64,000 nt of DNA from Bradyrhizobium ivorense (GTDB lineage: Bacteria; Pseudomonadota; Alphaproteobacteria; Rhizobiales; Xanthobacteraceae), in contig NZ_CAADFC020000030.1 in NCBI RefSeq assembly GCF_900696085.1, positions 1-64,000 of the forward strand, in the 5' to 3' direction. Position numbers and translations under genes: made by a program. Positions 15,485 through 23,597 of this stretch are shown here, in pieces. Every line of letters starts with the position of its first letter. Within the stretch, counting starts at the first letter, position 1. Below the pieces are notes generated by a model. It did not search any database, had not been told where the DNA came from, and saw nothing but the letters and a program-made list of their open reading frames with translations.

Positions 15485-16741
15485 GTGGATACTTATTCTC
15501 AATACTCCCCCCGATACGCCCAGTTTATTCCCGACTCGCGCCGGGCATGGCTGCGGCTTGCCGTTGCCGTGGTCATCGGCTCGCTCGGCAGCGTCGGCAT
15601 GTGGTCGGTCGTCGTGGTGTTGCCGGTGGTGCAAACCGACTTCGGCGCCACCCGTGGCACCGCCTCGCTCGCCTTCACCATGGTGATGCTCGGTTTTGGC
15701 ATCGGCCAGGTGGTGACCGGCAAGATCAGCGACCGCTACGGCATCGTGGCCGCGATCGGCGTCGGCATCGGCATTCTCGGTCTCGGCTATGTCGGCGCCG
15801 GCTACGCGCCGTCGATCTGGGCCTTCAACCTGCTGCATTTCGCCATCGGCCTGTCGTCGGCCGCGACCTTCGGCCCCCTGATGGCGGAGGCCTCGCACTG
15901 GTTCGAGCGCTACCGCGGGCTCGCGGTCACGATCGCGGCGAGCGGCAACTATGTCGGCGGTACGATCTGGCCGCCGCTGGTCAATTTCGGCATGCAGAGT
16001 TTTGGCTGGCGCTCGACCCATATCGCGATCGGCATCTTCACCGCGGTGGCGATGACGCTCGCGCTCGTGGCGTTGCGCCTGTTGATGGGCGCGGCTGTCA
16101 GGCGCAGCCATGCCAACGCGGCGCCGCCGCGGGTTGACTTGCGGCTCTCCACCAACGCGCTGACTGCGGTCCTGGCCTTGGCCTCGATCTCCTGCTGCGT
16201 GGCGATGTCGATGCCGCAGGTCCATATCGTCGCCTATTGCGGCGACCTCGGCTACGGCGTGGCGCGCGGCGCCGAGATGCTGTCGCTGATGCTCGGCTTC
16301 GGCATCATCAGCCGGATCGGCTCGGGCTACCTCGCCGACAAGATCGGCGGCCTGCGCACGCTCTTGATCGGTTCGATCGCGCAGGGCGCGGCGCTGCTGT
16401 TCTATCTGTTCTTCGACAGCCTGACCTCGCTCTACATCATCTCGGCGATGTTCGGCCTGTTCCAGGGCGGCATCGTGCCGAGCTACGCGATCATCGTGCG
16501 CGAGGCGATGCCGGCGTCGGAAGCCGCGACCCGGATCGGCATCGTGATCTTCGCTTCGGTGTTCGGCATGTCGTTCGGCGGCTGGATCTCCGGCGTGATC
16601 TTCGACGCCACCGGCTCCTACGCCGCGGCCTTCGCCAATGGCCTCGCCTGGAACCTGCTCAATGTCAGCATCGTGCTGCTGCTGTTGATGCGGGCGCGGC
16701 AGCGGCGGCTCACCTCTCCCTTGGGACGTAGCGCCGGGTGA
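15485..16741 (+). CDS. MFS transporter
   Basis: A 418-residue major facilitator protein with 12 predicted membrane segments. The loop 2-3 motif is GKISDRYG (about 79-86), and the equivalent in the second half is GYLADKIGGLRT. It resembles oxalate/formate-antiporter-like or monocarboxylate-type MFS members, but the substrate cannot be read from sequence. The start is a GTG with no clear ribosome site. The last nine or so codons (reading LTSPLGRSAG) and the stop lie inside a dispersed repeat beginning at 16711, so the native C-terminus has probably been replaced. Confidence 0.88.
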   Translation: MDTYSQYSPRYAQFIPDSRRAWLRLAVAVVIGSLGSVGMWSVVVVLPVVQTDFGATRGTASLAFTMVMLGFGIGQVVTGKISDRYGIVAAIGVGIGILGLGYVGAGYAPSIWAFNLLHFAIGLSSAATFGPLMAEASHWFERYRGLAVTIAASGNYVGGTIWPPLVNFGMQSFGWRSTHIAIGIFTAVAMTLALVALRLLMGAAVRRSHANAAPPRVDLRLSTNALTAVLALASISCCVAMSMPQVHIVAYCGDLGYGVARGAEMLSLMLGFGIISRIGSGYLADKIGGLRTLLIGSIAQGAALLFYLFFDSLTSLYIISAMFGLFQGGIVPSYAIIVREAMPASEAATRIGIVIFASVFGMSFGGWISGVIFDATGSYAAAFANGLAWNLLNVSIVLLLLMRARQRRLTSPLGRSAG

Positions 16742-16822
16742 GGGGTTACGGTCTCTCATTGGAGCTGGCGGCCCTCACCCGATTTGCTGCGCAAATCGAC
16801 CTCTCCCCGTCGGGGAGAGGTG
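16711..16822. repeat. Dispersed intergenic palindromic repeat, family D (short form)
   Basis: CACCTCTCCC (16711-16720) is inverted as GGGGAGAGGTG (16812-16822). Inner arms CCGGGTGAGGG and CCCTCACCCG also pair. It resembles the outer arms of the longer elements at 21241 and 23291. It overlaps the end of the MFS coding sequence. Confidence 0.65.
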
Positions 16823-16839
16823 GACCGAACCCGGGGCAG

Positions 16840-17244
16840 TCACACCGCCTGGCCGGCCTTGCGCAGCGTGCAGCCTGTGATCTTCAGGCTGCCGTCGGCC
16901 TGCCGCTCCAGCGTGTAGAGCGCTTGCCACGCCTCGCCATTGGCATCGACGATGTCGACGCGCTGCGCGATCCAGTCGCCCTCGCTCTTCGCCTCGCCGA
17001 ACTCGAAACTGCGGTGCCGATAGACCGGCGCGTAGCTCTGCTGCACCATCGACATGAAGATGTCGGCCTGCGGAAAGATCTGTCGGATCGCGGGCGCGGC
17101 GTAGGAATACGCGGCCGCGGCATCGTCGCGGCCGAATGCCTGCTCCTGCGCTCGGATCACCTCTTGCGCCGCGGTCACATCGGCGGCCGCCGCCGGCGTG
17201 ATCAGGGCGAAGACAAGCACGGTGATGAGGGCGAGCGCGCGCAT
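16840..17244 (-). CDS. DUF4864 secreted protein
   Basis: A 134-residue protein with a signal peptide (MRALALITVLVFALITPAAA) and a mature domain of about 110 residues resembling DUF4864, an NTF2-like fold. Pieces are AQEVIRAQEQAFGRDDAAAAY, AAPAIRQIFPQADIF and LYTLERQADGSLKITGC. GGAG precedes the ATG. These are periplasmic proteins of unknown function. It is transcribed leftward, with a short membrane protein gene upstream. Confidence 0.75.
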   Translation of the reverse strand: MRALALITVLVFALITPAAAADVTAAQEVIRAQEQAFGRDDAAAAYSYAAPAIRQIFPQADIFMSMVQQSYAPVYRHRSFEFGEAKSEGDWIAQRVDIVDANGEAWQALYTLERQADGSLKITGCTLRKAGQAV

Positions 17245-17326
17245 GCGGGACTCCAGCTCGGATACCTGCAGATAGGCAGCATATCATAGGCTGGTTTCCG
17301 AAGCCGCCAGGGCCAACCGGGGCGGC

Positions 17327-17488
17327 CTAAAAATCCCATCGGCAATGGATCGACGGCGGCCAGAACTCGGTCGAGCAGGCTTTGGGCGACAGCCAGTTCA
17401 CGAAGAAGATGCAGCCGTACAGGATTGCCGCCGATACGAAAATCGACGTGATGAGCTGCCGTTTGGGCTTGGCGGGCGCATCGTGCAT
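17327..17488 (-). CDS. Short single-span membrane protein
   Basis: A 53-residue protein beginning MHDAPAKPKRQ, then one hydrophobic helix (LITSIFVSAAILYGCIFFVNWL) and a tail with two cysteines and several Trp (KACSTEFWPPSIHCRWDF). The amphipathic layout with a basic N-terminus argues for a real small membrane protein rather than a chance reading frame. It lies 53 bases downstream of the LprI-like gene on the same strand. Function unknown. Confidence 0.5.
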   Translation of the reverse strand: MHDAPAKPKRQLITSIFVSAAILYGCIFFVNWLSPKACSTEFWPPSIHCRWDF

Positions 17489-17541
17489 GGCCCTGATTAG
17501 TCGCCCGAGCCGCCTGCCGGTTCGAAGGCGGCCCGCGCCGG

Positions 17542-19077
17542 TCAGCGGATCGAGCCCTTGAAGCGGTCGATGTCGGGCGAGGGCCGGGCGGGAAACAGCC
17601 GGGCGGTCGAGGAGACGTCGAGCCGGCGCCGGCACTTCTGCTCGTCGGCGTCCTTGTTTTCGCTGCCGTCCTTGTTGCTGTAGCGCTTCCTGGCGAACAC
17701 ATCGTCCTGCCGGTTGACGATCAGCATGCTCCCGTCGCGCTCCAGCGTGTCGGGGTTCTTGCGCGCCTCGTCGGAGCGGAAGCTGCCGCGCACGATCTTT
17801 CCGGTCATCTCATAGTCGCAGCCGGCCTTCCAGTCGCCCTGGTCCCACTTCCAGCCGGTGGCAGTCACGGTGCCGTCGCTGTCTGTCGTGACCTTGATGA
17901 TGGCGTTGTAGGCGAGCCAGACCCCGGTGATGCCGCTGCGCTTGTCGTCAAAGCCTTCGAGCAGCGCCAGCCGCTCGCGCTGCAGGGCGTCGAGATGGTC
18001 GCGCGCGTCGGTGGTGGCGTGAATCTGCGAGGTGGTCTTTTCCCAGGCTGGATGCAGGAATTCCGGATATTGCTCGGTCTGGCTCTTCACCCAGTGGCGC
18101 TGGTCGTCGGTCAGCGCGCGCCGCGTCGCTTCGTCGAGCCGCGGCTGCAAGGCCTTCCAGGCGCGGTTCAGCCTGATGTCGTTGTCGGCGAGGTCGGGGT
18201 CGGCGCAGATCTCCTCGTCGGTCGCGGTCTCCGGCCTGGTGCAATCGAACGTCGGGGTGACGAAGGCAGTGGTCGCCTTGTCGGACGTCGCCTCCTTGCC
18301 GGCGCCAAAATAGCTGCCGGTGATCTGCGCCATCGAATCGCAATCGCTCAGGCCGGCCCAGTCGTCGTCGCCATCGCTCCCGACGATGCGCAGCGTGTCG
18401 CCCTGGCGGCGCATCTTCAGCGCCGGCGGCTTCGCGGGCTTGCTGCCGGCATCGGCGCTTGCAGGCTTCTCCGCCTCCTTGCCGGCAAGCACGGGGCCCG
18501 CGAGCCAGCCTGTCGCCACGGGCTTCAGCAGCGCGCCGAACTTGCAGCCGCGGTGCCGGTTGCTGCCGTAGTCCGATTGCAGCTCGACCGCGACGCGATA
18601 GGCACCGTCGTCGGCCGGCGTGACGCTGATCTTGCCGAAGGCGTTGATCCATTGGCCGGCAAGGCCCGGCCGGCCAAAACCATCGGCGATGCCGTCAAGC
18701 GACGCGATGCGCCGGCGCAGCGTCTCGGCAAAATTCTGCCTGAGCTCGTCCTGGTCGGCCTGGGTCATCGTGTCGGCGGCCTCCTGGATCATCTCGTTGA
18801 ACCAGGCCTGGTCGCGCTTCAGCAGCGGCTTGATGTTGGGCGGCGTCTTCGCCAGCGCCGCATCGAACGCCTTGTCGATCTGTCCGATCTGCATGTCGTA
18901 GCCGGCCTTCTTGCAGTCGGCCGTCTTGATCCGGTCGCTGTCGGTATCGCCGCACAGCTTGATCGCGGTCGGTGCGCTGCTCGACGCGCGCAGATAGTCG
19001 TCCAGCGCCAGCGACGGGCGGGGGACCAGGACCGTGATGGCCGCGGCGAGGGCGGCAAACCGTAACGAACCGGGCAT
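17542..19077 (-). CDS. Secreted protein with LprI-like (DUF1311) domain
   Basis: A 511-residue exported protein. From the ATG at 19077 it has a signal peptide (MPGSLRFAALAAAITVL to PSLA). The central part contains a lysozyme-inhibitor-LprI/DUF1311 segment at about 285-350, FDCTRPETATDEEICADPDLA followed by LNRAWKAL, with the paired cysteines expected of that domain. The C-terminal ~120 residues are beta-rich (GTVTATGWKWDQGDWKAGC). An ATG at 19128 is an alternative start. LprI-type domains are periplasmic; the overall role is unknown. Confidence 0.7.
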   Translation of the reverse strand: MPGSLRFAALAAAITVLVPRPSLALDDYLRASSSAPTAIKLCGDTDSDRIKTADCKKAGYDMQIGQIDKAFDAALAKTPPNIKPLLKRDQAWFNEMIQEAADTMTQADQDELRQNFAETLRRRIASLDGIADGFGRPGLAGQWINAFGKISVTPADDGAYRVAVELQSDYGSNRHRGCKFGALLKPVATGWLAGPVLAGKEAEKPASADAGSKPAKPPALKMRRQGDTLRIVGSDGDDDWAGLSDCDSMAQITGSYFGAGKEATSDKATTAFVTPTFDCTRPETATDEEICADPDLADNDIRLNRAWKALQPRLDEATRRALTDDQRHWVKSQTEQYPEFLHPAWEKTTSQIHATTDARDHLDALQRERLALLEGFDDKRSGITGVWLAYNAIIKVTTDSDGTVTATGWKWDQGDWKAGCDYEMTGKIVRGSFRSDEARKNPDTLERDGSMLIVNRQDDVFARKRYSNKDGSENKDADEQKCRRRLDVSSTARLFPARPSPDIDRFKGSIR

Positions 19078-19144
19078 GGAGATGATCCGCGGGCCGCGCC
19101 ATGCAGCCCCTTGCGGCTTGGGTCGCACGCCGCGTCCGCCCGGT

Positions 19145-19693
19145 TCAAAACGACGGCGGCGTGCAGGCCGAGATCACCTCGCAGGCCTTGGCGCCGATGC
19201 AGCGGAAGCGGTGCGGGCGGCGGCTCTCGAAATAATAGGCGTCGCCGGCGTTGAGCACCCGCCGCTCGTCGTCGACGGTGACCTCGAGCCGGCCGGAGAC
19301 CACGATGCCGCCTTCCTCGCCCTCGTGCTGCAGCGGCACCCGCCCGGTGTCGCTGCCCGGCTCGTAGCGTTCTTTCAGGATCTGCAGGGCGCGGCCGAAC
19401 AGATTGTCGCCGACCTGCATGTAGGAGATCGGCTTCTTGCCGATCTCGGTGAGTTCCTCGGCGCGATAGAACGCTTTGCGCGGCCGCTCCGGCTCGATCG
19501 CGAAAAATTCCGCGAGCCCCATCGGGATGCCGTCGAGGATGCGCTTCAGCGCCCCGACCGACGGGTTCATCTGGTTGGATTCGATCAGCGAGATCGTCGA
19601 ATTGGTCACCCCGGAGCGCTTGGCGAGCTCGCGCTGCGACAGCTTGGCGCGCGCACGAATGAATCGCAGCCGTCCGCCGATATCGACGCTCAT
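19145..19693 (-). CDS. XRE-family regulator with cupin domain (PuuR-like)
   Basis: A 182-residue regulator. The N-terminal helix-turn-helix (about 5-60) reads GGRLRFIRARAKLSQRELAK and TNSTISLIESNQMNPSVGALK. The C-terminal cupin (about 110-180) reads HEGEEGGIVVSGRLEVTV and AGDAYYFESRRPHRFR. The architecture matches PuuR-type regulators of polyamine or amino-acid catabolism. It is divergent from the omega-aminotransferase gene with 149 bases between, so that gene and itself are the likely targets. The ATG at 19693 has AGGGA upstream; an ATG at 19729 is less likely. Confidence 0.85.
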   Translation of the reverse strand: MSVDIGGRLRFIRARAKLSQRELAKRSGVTNSTISLIESNQMNPSVGALKRILDGIPMGLAEFFAIEPERPRKAFYRAEELTEIGKKPISYMQVGDNLFGRALQILKERYEPGSDTGRVPLQHEGEEGGIVVSGRLEVTVDDERRVLNAGDAYYFESRRPHRFRCIGAKACEVISACTPPSF

Positions 19694-19842
19694 GACAAAT
19701 CCCTGTTGCAGGTGTTGCGGATCGAACAAATCTTGGCAGACCGCCTCAATCAGATCAATGGCTTGCGCTGCGACAGAAAAGGACTTGTTGAGTGATGGGA
19801 AGCGTGGTCCGACTATAGGAAACTCATAATGGAGCGCCCGCC

Positions 19843-21171
19843 GTGACCGTTCATCAGATTCCGAACACCATCAAGACCGACTCGTTCTGGATGCCCTTCA
19901 CGGCCAACCGGCAGTTCAAGAAAGCGCCGCGGCTGTTCTCCTCCGCCAAGGGCATGTACTACACCGCGGTCGACGGCCGGCAGGTGATCGACGGCTCCGC
20001 CGGCCTGTGGTGCGTCAATGCCGGTCACGGCCGCCCGCAGATCGCGGCCGCGGTCGAGCGCCAGCTCTCGACGCTGGATTTCGCGCCGTCCTTCAACATG
20101 GGCCATCCGCTGGCGTTCGATTTCGCCGAGCGCCTCGCCGAGATCGCGCCGAAGGGGATGGACCGCATCTTCTTCACCAATTCGGGCTCTGAATCGGTCG
20201 ACACCGCGTTGAAGATCGCGCTGGCCTATCACCGCGCCAACGGCCAGGCGACCCGCACCCGCCTGATCGGCCGCGAGCGCGGCTATCACGGCGTCGGCTT
20301 CGGCGGCTTGTCGGTCGGCGGCATGGTCGCCAACCGCCGCCAGTTCGCCACCCATCTGCCCGGCGTCGATCACATCCGCCACACCCACGATCTCGCCCGC
20401 AACGCCTTCGCCAAGGACCAGCCGGATCATGGCGCCGAGCTCGCCGACGACGTCGAGCGCATGGTGGCGCTGCACGGCGCCGACACCATCGCCGCCGTGA
20501 TCGTCGAGCCGGTGCCGGGCTCCACCGCGGTGCTGCCGCCGCCGAAGGGCTATCTGCAGCGGCTACGCGAGCTCTGCACCAAGCACGGCATCCTCCTGAT
20601 CATGGACGAGGTCATCACCGGCTTCGGCCGCCTCGGCACGCCGTTCGCCGCCAATTTCTTCGGCGTGACGCCGGACATGATGACCACCGCCAAGGGCATC
20701 ACCAACGGCAGCGTGCCCTGCGGCGCGGTGTTCGCGAAACGCGAGATCTATGACGGGCTGATGGTCGGCCCCGACAACGCCATGGAGCTGTTCCACGGCT
20801 ACACCTATTCGGCGCATCCGGTGGCCTGCGCGGCCGGCCTTGCCACGCTCGACATCTACAAGGACGAAGGCCTTCTGACCCGCGGCGCGCAGTTCGCGGA
20901 GTACTTCCGCGACGGCCTGCACTCGCTGAAGGGCCTGCCGAACGTCATCGACATCCGCAATCTCGGCCTGATGGGCGCGATCGAGGTTAAGCCGCGCGAC
21001 GGCGCGGTCGGCGCGCGCGGCTACGACCTGATGGTCGACTGCTTCAACAACGGGCTCTATTTGCGCATGAGCGGCGACTCGCTCGCGGTGTCGCCGCCGC
21101 TGATCGTCGAGAAGAAGCACATCGACGACATGGTCTCGATCCTCGGCGACGCCATCAAGCGCGTGGCCTGA
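19843..21171 (+). CDS. Omega-amino acid--pyruvate aminotransferase (class III)
   Basis: A 442-residue PLP enzyme of fold type I. The putative Schiff-base lysine is K284 (MMTTAKGITNG), the PLP-nitrogen Asp is D255 (IMDEVITGFGR), and the phosphate-binding segment is NSGSESVD (113-120). The sequence is closest in character to beta-alanine/omega-amino acid:pyruvate transaminases (SFWMPFTANRQFK at the start is typical). It moves the terminal amino group of beta-alanine, GABA or a similar amine to pyruvate. It starts at a GTG with GGAG eight bases upstream, divergent from a PuuR-like regulator. Confidence 0.9.
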   Translation: MTVHQIPNTIKTDSFWMPFTANRQFKKAPRLFSSAKGMYYTAVDGRQVIDGSAGLWCVNAGHGRPQIAAAVERQLSTLDFAPSFNMGHPLAFDFAERLAEIAPKGMDRIFFTNSGSESVDTALKIALAYHRANGQATRTRLIGRERGYHGVGFGGLSVGGMVANRRQFATHLPGVDHIRHTHDLARNAFAKDQPDHGAELADDVERMVALHGADTIAAVIVEPVPGSTAVLPPPKGYLQRLRELCTKHGILLIMDEVITGFGRLGTPFAANFFGVTPDMMTTAKGITNGSVPCGAVFAKREIYDGLMVGPDNAMELFHGYTYSAHPVACAAGLATLDIYKDEGLLTRGAQFAEYFRDGLHSLKGLPNVIDIRNLGLMGAIEVKPRDGAVGARGYDLMVDCFNNGLYLRMSGDSLAVSPPLIVEKKHIDDMVSILGDAIKRVA

Positions 21172-21240
21172 GAATTGCTAGGGCTGAAGTGCCGAAGCTG
21201 ATGAAGCTAGGTCGAGGTGTGGCGGCAAGGAAAACTGCGT

Positions 21241-21366
21241 CCCCTCTCCCGCTTGCGGGGGAGGGTTAGGGTGGGGGCTCTCTCCACGAGTCGTGTCGTG
21301 GAGAGAGCCCCCACCCGGATCGCATCTGACGATGCGATCCGACCTCCCCCGCAAGCGGGAGAGGTG
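21241..21366. repeat. Dispersed intergenic palindromic repeat, family D, copy 1
   Basis: Outer arms are CTCTCCCGCTTGCGGGGGAGG and the inverse CCTCCCCCGCAAGCGGGAGAG. Nested inside are GGGTGGGGGCTCTCTCCACGA and its inverse, and CGGATCGCATC facing GATGCGATCCG. Nearly the whole 126 bases can fold. A second copy lies at 23291-23413 with the inner part in opposite orientation. It sits between the aminotransferase and dadA genes. Confidence 0.88.
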
Positions 21367-21429
21367 CACGGATCCTGCGGCAGCATCGAGTCAATCCAAC
21401 ATCGAGCTTCAGCTCGATACAAATAGCTG

Positions 21430-21476
21430 TCGCCGCTGCGGAGCAGAATGGTTTCGCAGCGGCGATAGCGTTTTTT
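21430..21476 (+). terminator. Rho-independent terminator before dadA
   Basis: TCGCCGCTGCG (21430-21440) pairs with CGCAGCGGCGA (21455-21465), and TTTTTT follows at 21471-21476. It lies only 20 bases before the next start codon. It may end the aminotransferase transcript or act as an attenuator in the leader of the D-amino-acid dehydrogenase gene. Confidence 0.75.
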
Positions 21477-21496
21477 GCTGCAGGATGTGAGGAAAA

Positions 21497-22762
21497 GTGC
21501 AGGTCCTAATTCTCGGCAGTGGCGTGATCGGCGTCACCTCGGCCTATTATCTCGCGCGCGCCGGCCATGACGTCACGGTGATCGACCGCCAGCCGCAGCC
21601 CGCGCTGGAAACCTCCTTCGCTAATGCCGGTGAAGTGTCGCCTGGCTACTCCTCGCCCTGGGCCGGCCCCGGCGTGCCGGTGAAGGCGGTGAAGTGGCTG
21701 TTGATGAAGCACGGCCCGCTGGTGATCCGCCCCAAGCTCGATCCGGTGATGTGGTGGTGGCTGCTCAAGATGCTGCGCAACTGCACCTCGGCGCGCTATG
21801 CCGTCAACAAGAGCCGGATGATCCCGATCGCGGAATACAGCCGCGACTGCCTGCAGGCACTGCGCGCCGAGATCGGCATCAAATACGACGAGCGCGCGCG
21901 CGGCACGCTGCAGCTGTTCCGTTATCAGGCCCAGCTCGACGGCACCGCCGAGGACATCGCCGTATTGAAGCAATACGGCGTGCCCTACGAGGTGCTCGAC
22001 CGCGACGGCTGCATCGCCGCCGAGCCGGCGCTGGCGCTGGTGAAGGACAAGGTCGCCGGCGGCTTGCGCCTGCCGCATGACGAGACCGGCGACTGCCACA
22101 TGTTCACCCAGGCGCTGGCGCGCGAGGCCGAGAAGCTCGGCGTGCGCTTCAACTTCAATGTCGGCATCGACGGACTGAACGCGGATGCGACGCGCATCAC
22201 CGGCGTTGCGACCAGCGCCGGCGTGATGACCGCGGACGCCTATGTCCTCGCGCTCGGCAGCTATTCGCCGCAGCTGGTGCGGCCGCTCGGCATCTCGCTG
22301 CCGGTCTATCCGGTCAAGGGCTATTCGATCACGGTGCCGATCAAGGACGCGGCCGGTGCGCCGGAATCGACCGTGATGGACGAGAGCTATAAGGTCGCGA
22401 TCACGCGGCTCGGCGACCGCATCCGCGTCGGCGGCACCGCGGAGATCTCCGGCTATTCGAAACAGCTCTACCCGGCGCGGCGCGCCACGCTGGATCATTC
22501 GCTGACCGAGATGTTTCCGCGTGGCGGCGATCTTGCCAAGGCCACCTTCTGGTGCGGCCTGCGTCCGATGACCCCCGACGGTCCGCCGGTGATCGGCAAG
22601 ACGCGCTACGCCAATTTGCATCTCAACACCGGCCACGGCACGCTCGGCTGGACCATGGCCTGCGGCTCGGGCCGCGTGCTGGCCGACATGCTCTCCGGCA
22701 AGACGCCCGAGATCGACACCAAGGAACTGTCGATCACCCGCTACGATCACCGCTTCGGTTAG
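21497..22762 (+). CDS. dadA: D-amino acid dehydrogenase (small subunit type)
   Basis: A 421-residue FAD-dependent membrane-associated dehydrogenase. The dinucleotide motif GSGVIGVTSAYYLARAG is at 7-23. The DadA-typical segments ETSFANAGEVSPGYSSPWAG, CGLRPMTPDGPPVIGKT and NTGHGTLGWTMACGSGR (near 375-391) are all present. It oxidises D-amino acids, classically D-alanine, to 2-oxo acids and ammonia, passing electrons to the respiratory chain. The start is a GTG with GAGGA upstream. With the preceding aminotransferase it suggests alanine/beta-alanine turnover, although a terminator separates them. Confidence 0.93.
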   Translation: MQVLILGSGVIGVTSAYYLARAGHDVTVIDRQPQPALETSFANAGEVSPGYSSPWAGPGVPVKAVKWLLMKHGPLVIRPKLDPVMWWWLLKMLRNCTSARYAVNKSRMIPIAEYSRDCLQALRAEIGIKYDERARGTLQLFRYQAQLDGTAEDIAVLKQYGVPYEVLDRDGCIAAEPALALVKDKVAGGLRLPHDETGDCHMFTQALAREAEKLGVRFNFNVGIDGLNADATRITGVATSAGVMTADAYVLALGSYSPQLVRPLGISLPVYPVKGYSITVPIKDAAGAPESTVMDESYKVAITRLGDRIRVGGTAEISGYSKQLYPARRATLDHSLTEMFPRGGDLAKATFWCGLRPMTPDGPPVIGKTRYANLHLNTGHGTLGWTMACGSGRVLADMLSGKTPEIDTKELSITRYDHRFG

Positions 22763-22861
22763 CTGTCGCCGTCACGGCGAGATGATGTCCGCCTTTCACA
22801 TCCTTGGGAACGAGACCTGGCGCAACCCGTTGCCCGGACTCGAACCAGGAAAGGACATCAC

Positions 22862-23230
22862 ATGAAGAAACTGGCAACGCTCGGTCTCGCTGCGGCAATG
22901 ATGCTCTCAACCCCGCTCGCCTTCGCACAGGGCGGCGGAGCCGGCGGTGGTGGTGCAGGCGGGGCCGGCGGCGGATCGGCAGGCGGTGCGAGTTCGGGCG
23001 CCGGAACGGGTAGCTCAGGCGCCGGTTCGGGCACCGGCGGCACGACGGGCATGGGCGGAGGAACCGGCTCCGGGATGAGCAATCCACCCGGCAGCAGCAC
23101 CGGCAACATGAACGATCCGGCGACCACGACGCCGAACTATTCGACAACTCCCAACAACAATCCCGCCACGGGTTCGGGAACGTCGAACCTGCCGGGCAAC
23201 AGCAATGGAACGCGGACCAATCCGCGCTGA
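22862..23230 (+). CDS. Secreted Gly-rich low-complexity protein
   Basis: A 122-residue protein: signal peptide MKKLATLGLAAAMMLSTPLAFA, then a Gly/Ala/Ser-rich tract (about 23-75), then an Asn/Pro/Thr-rich tail (PNYSTTPNNNPATGSG). There is no cysteine and no folded domain. AGGA lies a few bases before the ATG. It is probably an exported disordered or surface protein; function unknown. Two small neighbouring intergenic gaps contain the family D repeat on its right side. Confidence 0.7.
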   Translation: MKKLATLGLAAAMMLSTPLAFAQGGGAGGGGAGGAGGGSAGGASSGAGTGSSGAGSGTGGTTGMGGGTGSGMSNPPGSSTGNMNDPATTTPNYSTTPNNNPATGSGTSNLPGNSNGTRTNPR

Positions 23231-23290
23231 CCGCAATCGTCCAAAGTGAGATCAAATTGGGTTGAGGCGGTCAGGCCACAGACTCGCTTT

Positions 23291-23413
23291 GCCTCTCCCG
23301 CTTGCGGGGGAGGCCGGCTCGCATCGCAGATGTGATCCGGGTGGGGGCTATTTCCGCGATACGACTCGTGGAGAGACCCCCACCCCAACCTTCCCCCCGC
23401 AAGCGGGAGAGGG
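23291..23413. repeat. Dispersed intergenic palindromic repeat, family D, copy 2
   Basis: Outer arms CCTCTCCCGCTTGCGGGGGAGG and CCCCCCGCAAGCGGGAGAGGG match the copy at 21241. The inner segment (GATCCGGGTGGGGGC to ACGACTCGTGGAGAGACCCCC) is inverted relative to that copy. It occupies the middle of the 367-base gap 23231-23597, where nothing else is recognised. Confidence 0.85.
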
Positions 23414-23597
23414 AGCCGACGGCCGGTGCCGGCAATACTGCGATCCCCCCATGCGATAGCCTTGGGCGGGGAAGGTTTCCGCAATTTCGGAATATTGGAA
23501 GAGTACAGGTGAGTTGCCCGACGTGTCAAGGCCTGGTCGAAGGTCGGCTGCGGCTACTTTGCATGGGGTTGTTTTTCGGCATTTTTGGCGACGCCCC

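Noticed and set aside
21241..23413. The repeat blocks as CRISPR or attachment sites
   Set aside because: They are large palindromes, two copies nearly 2 kb apart, with no regular spacers and no cas or integrase genes.
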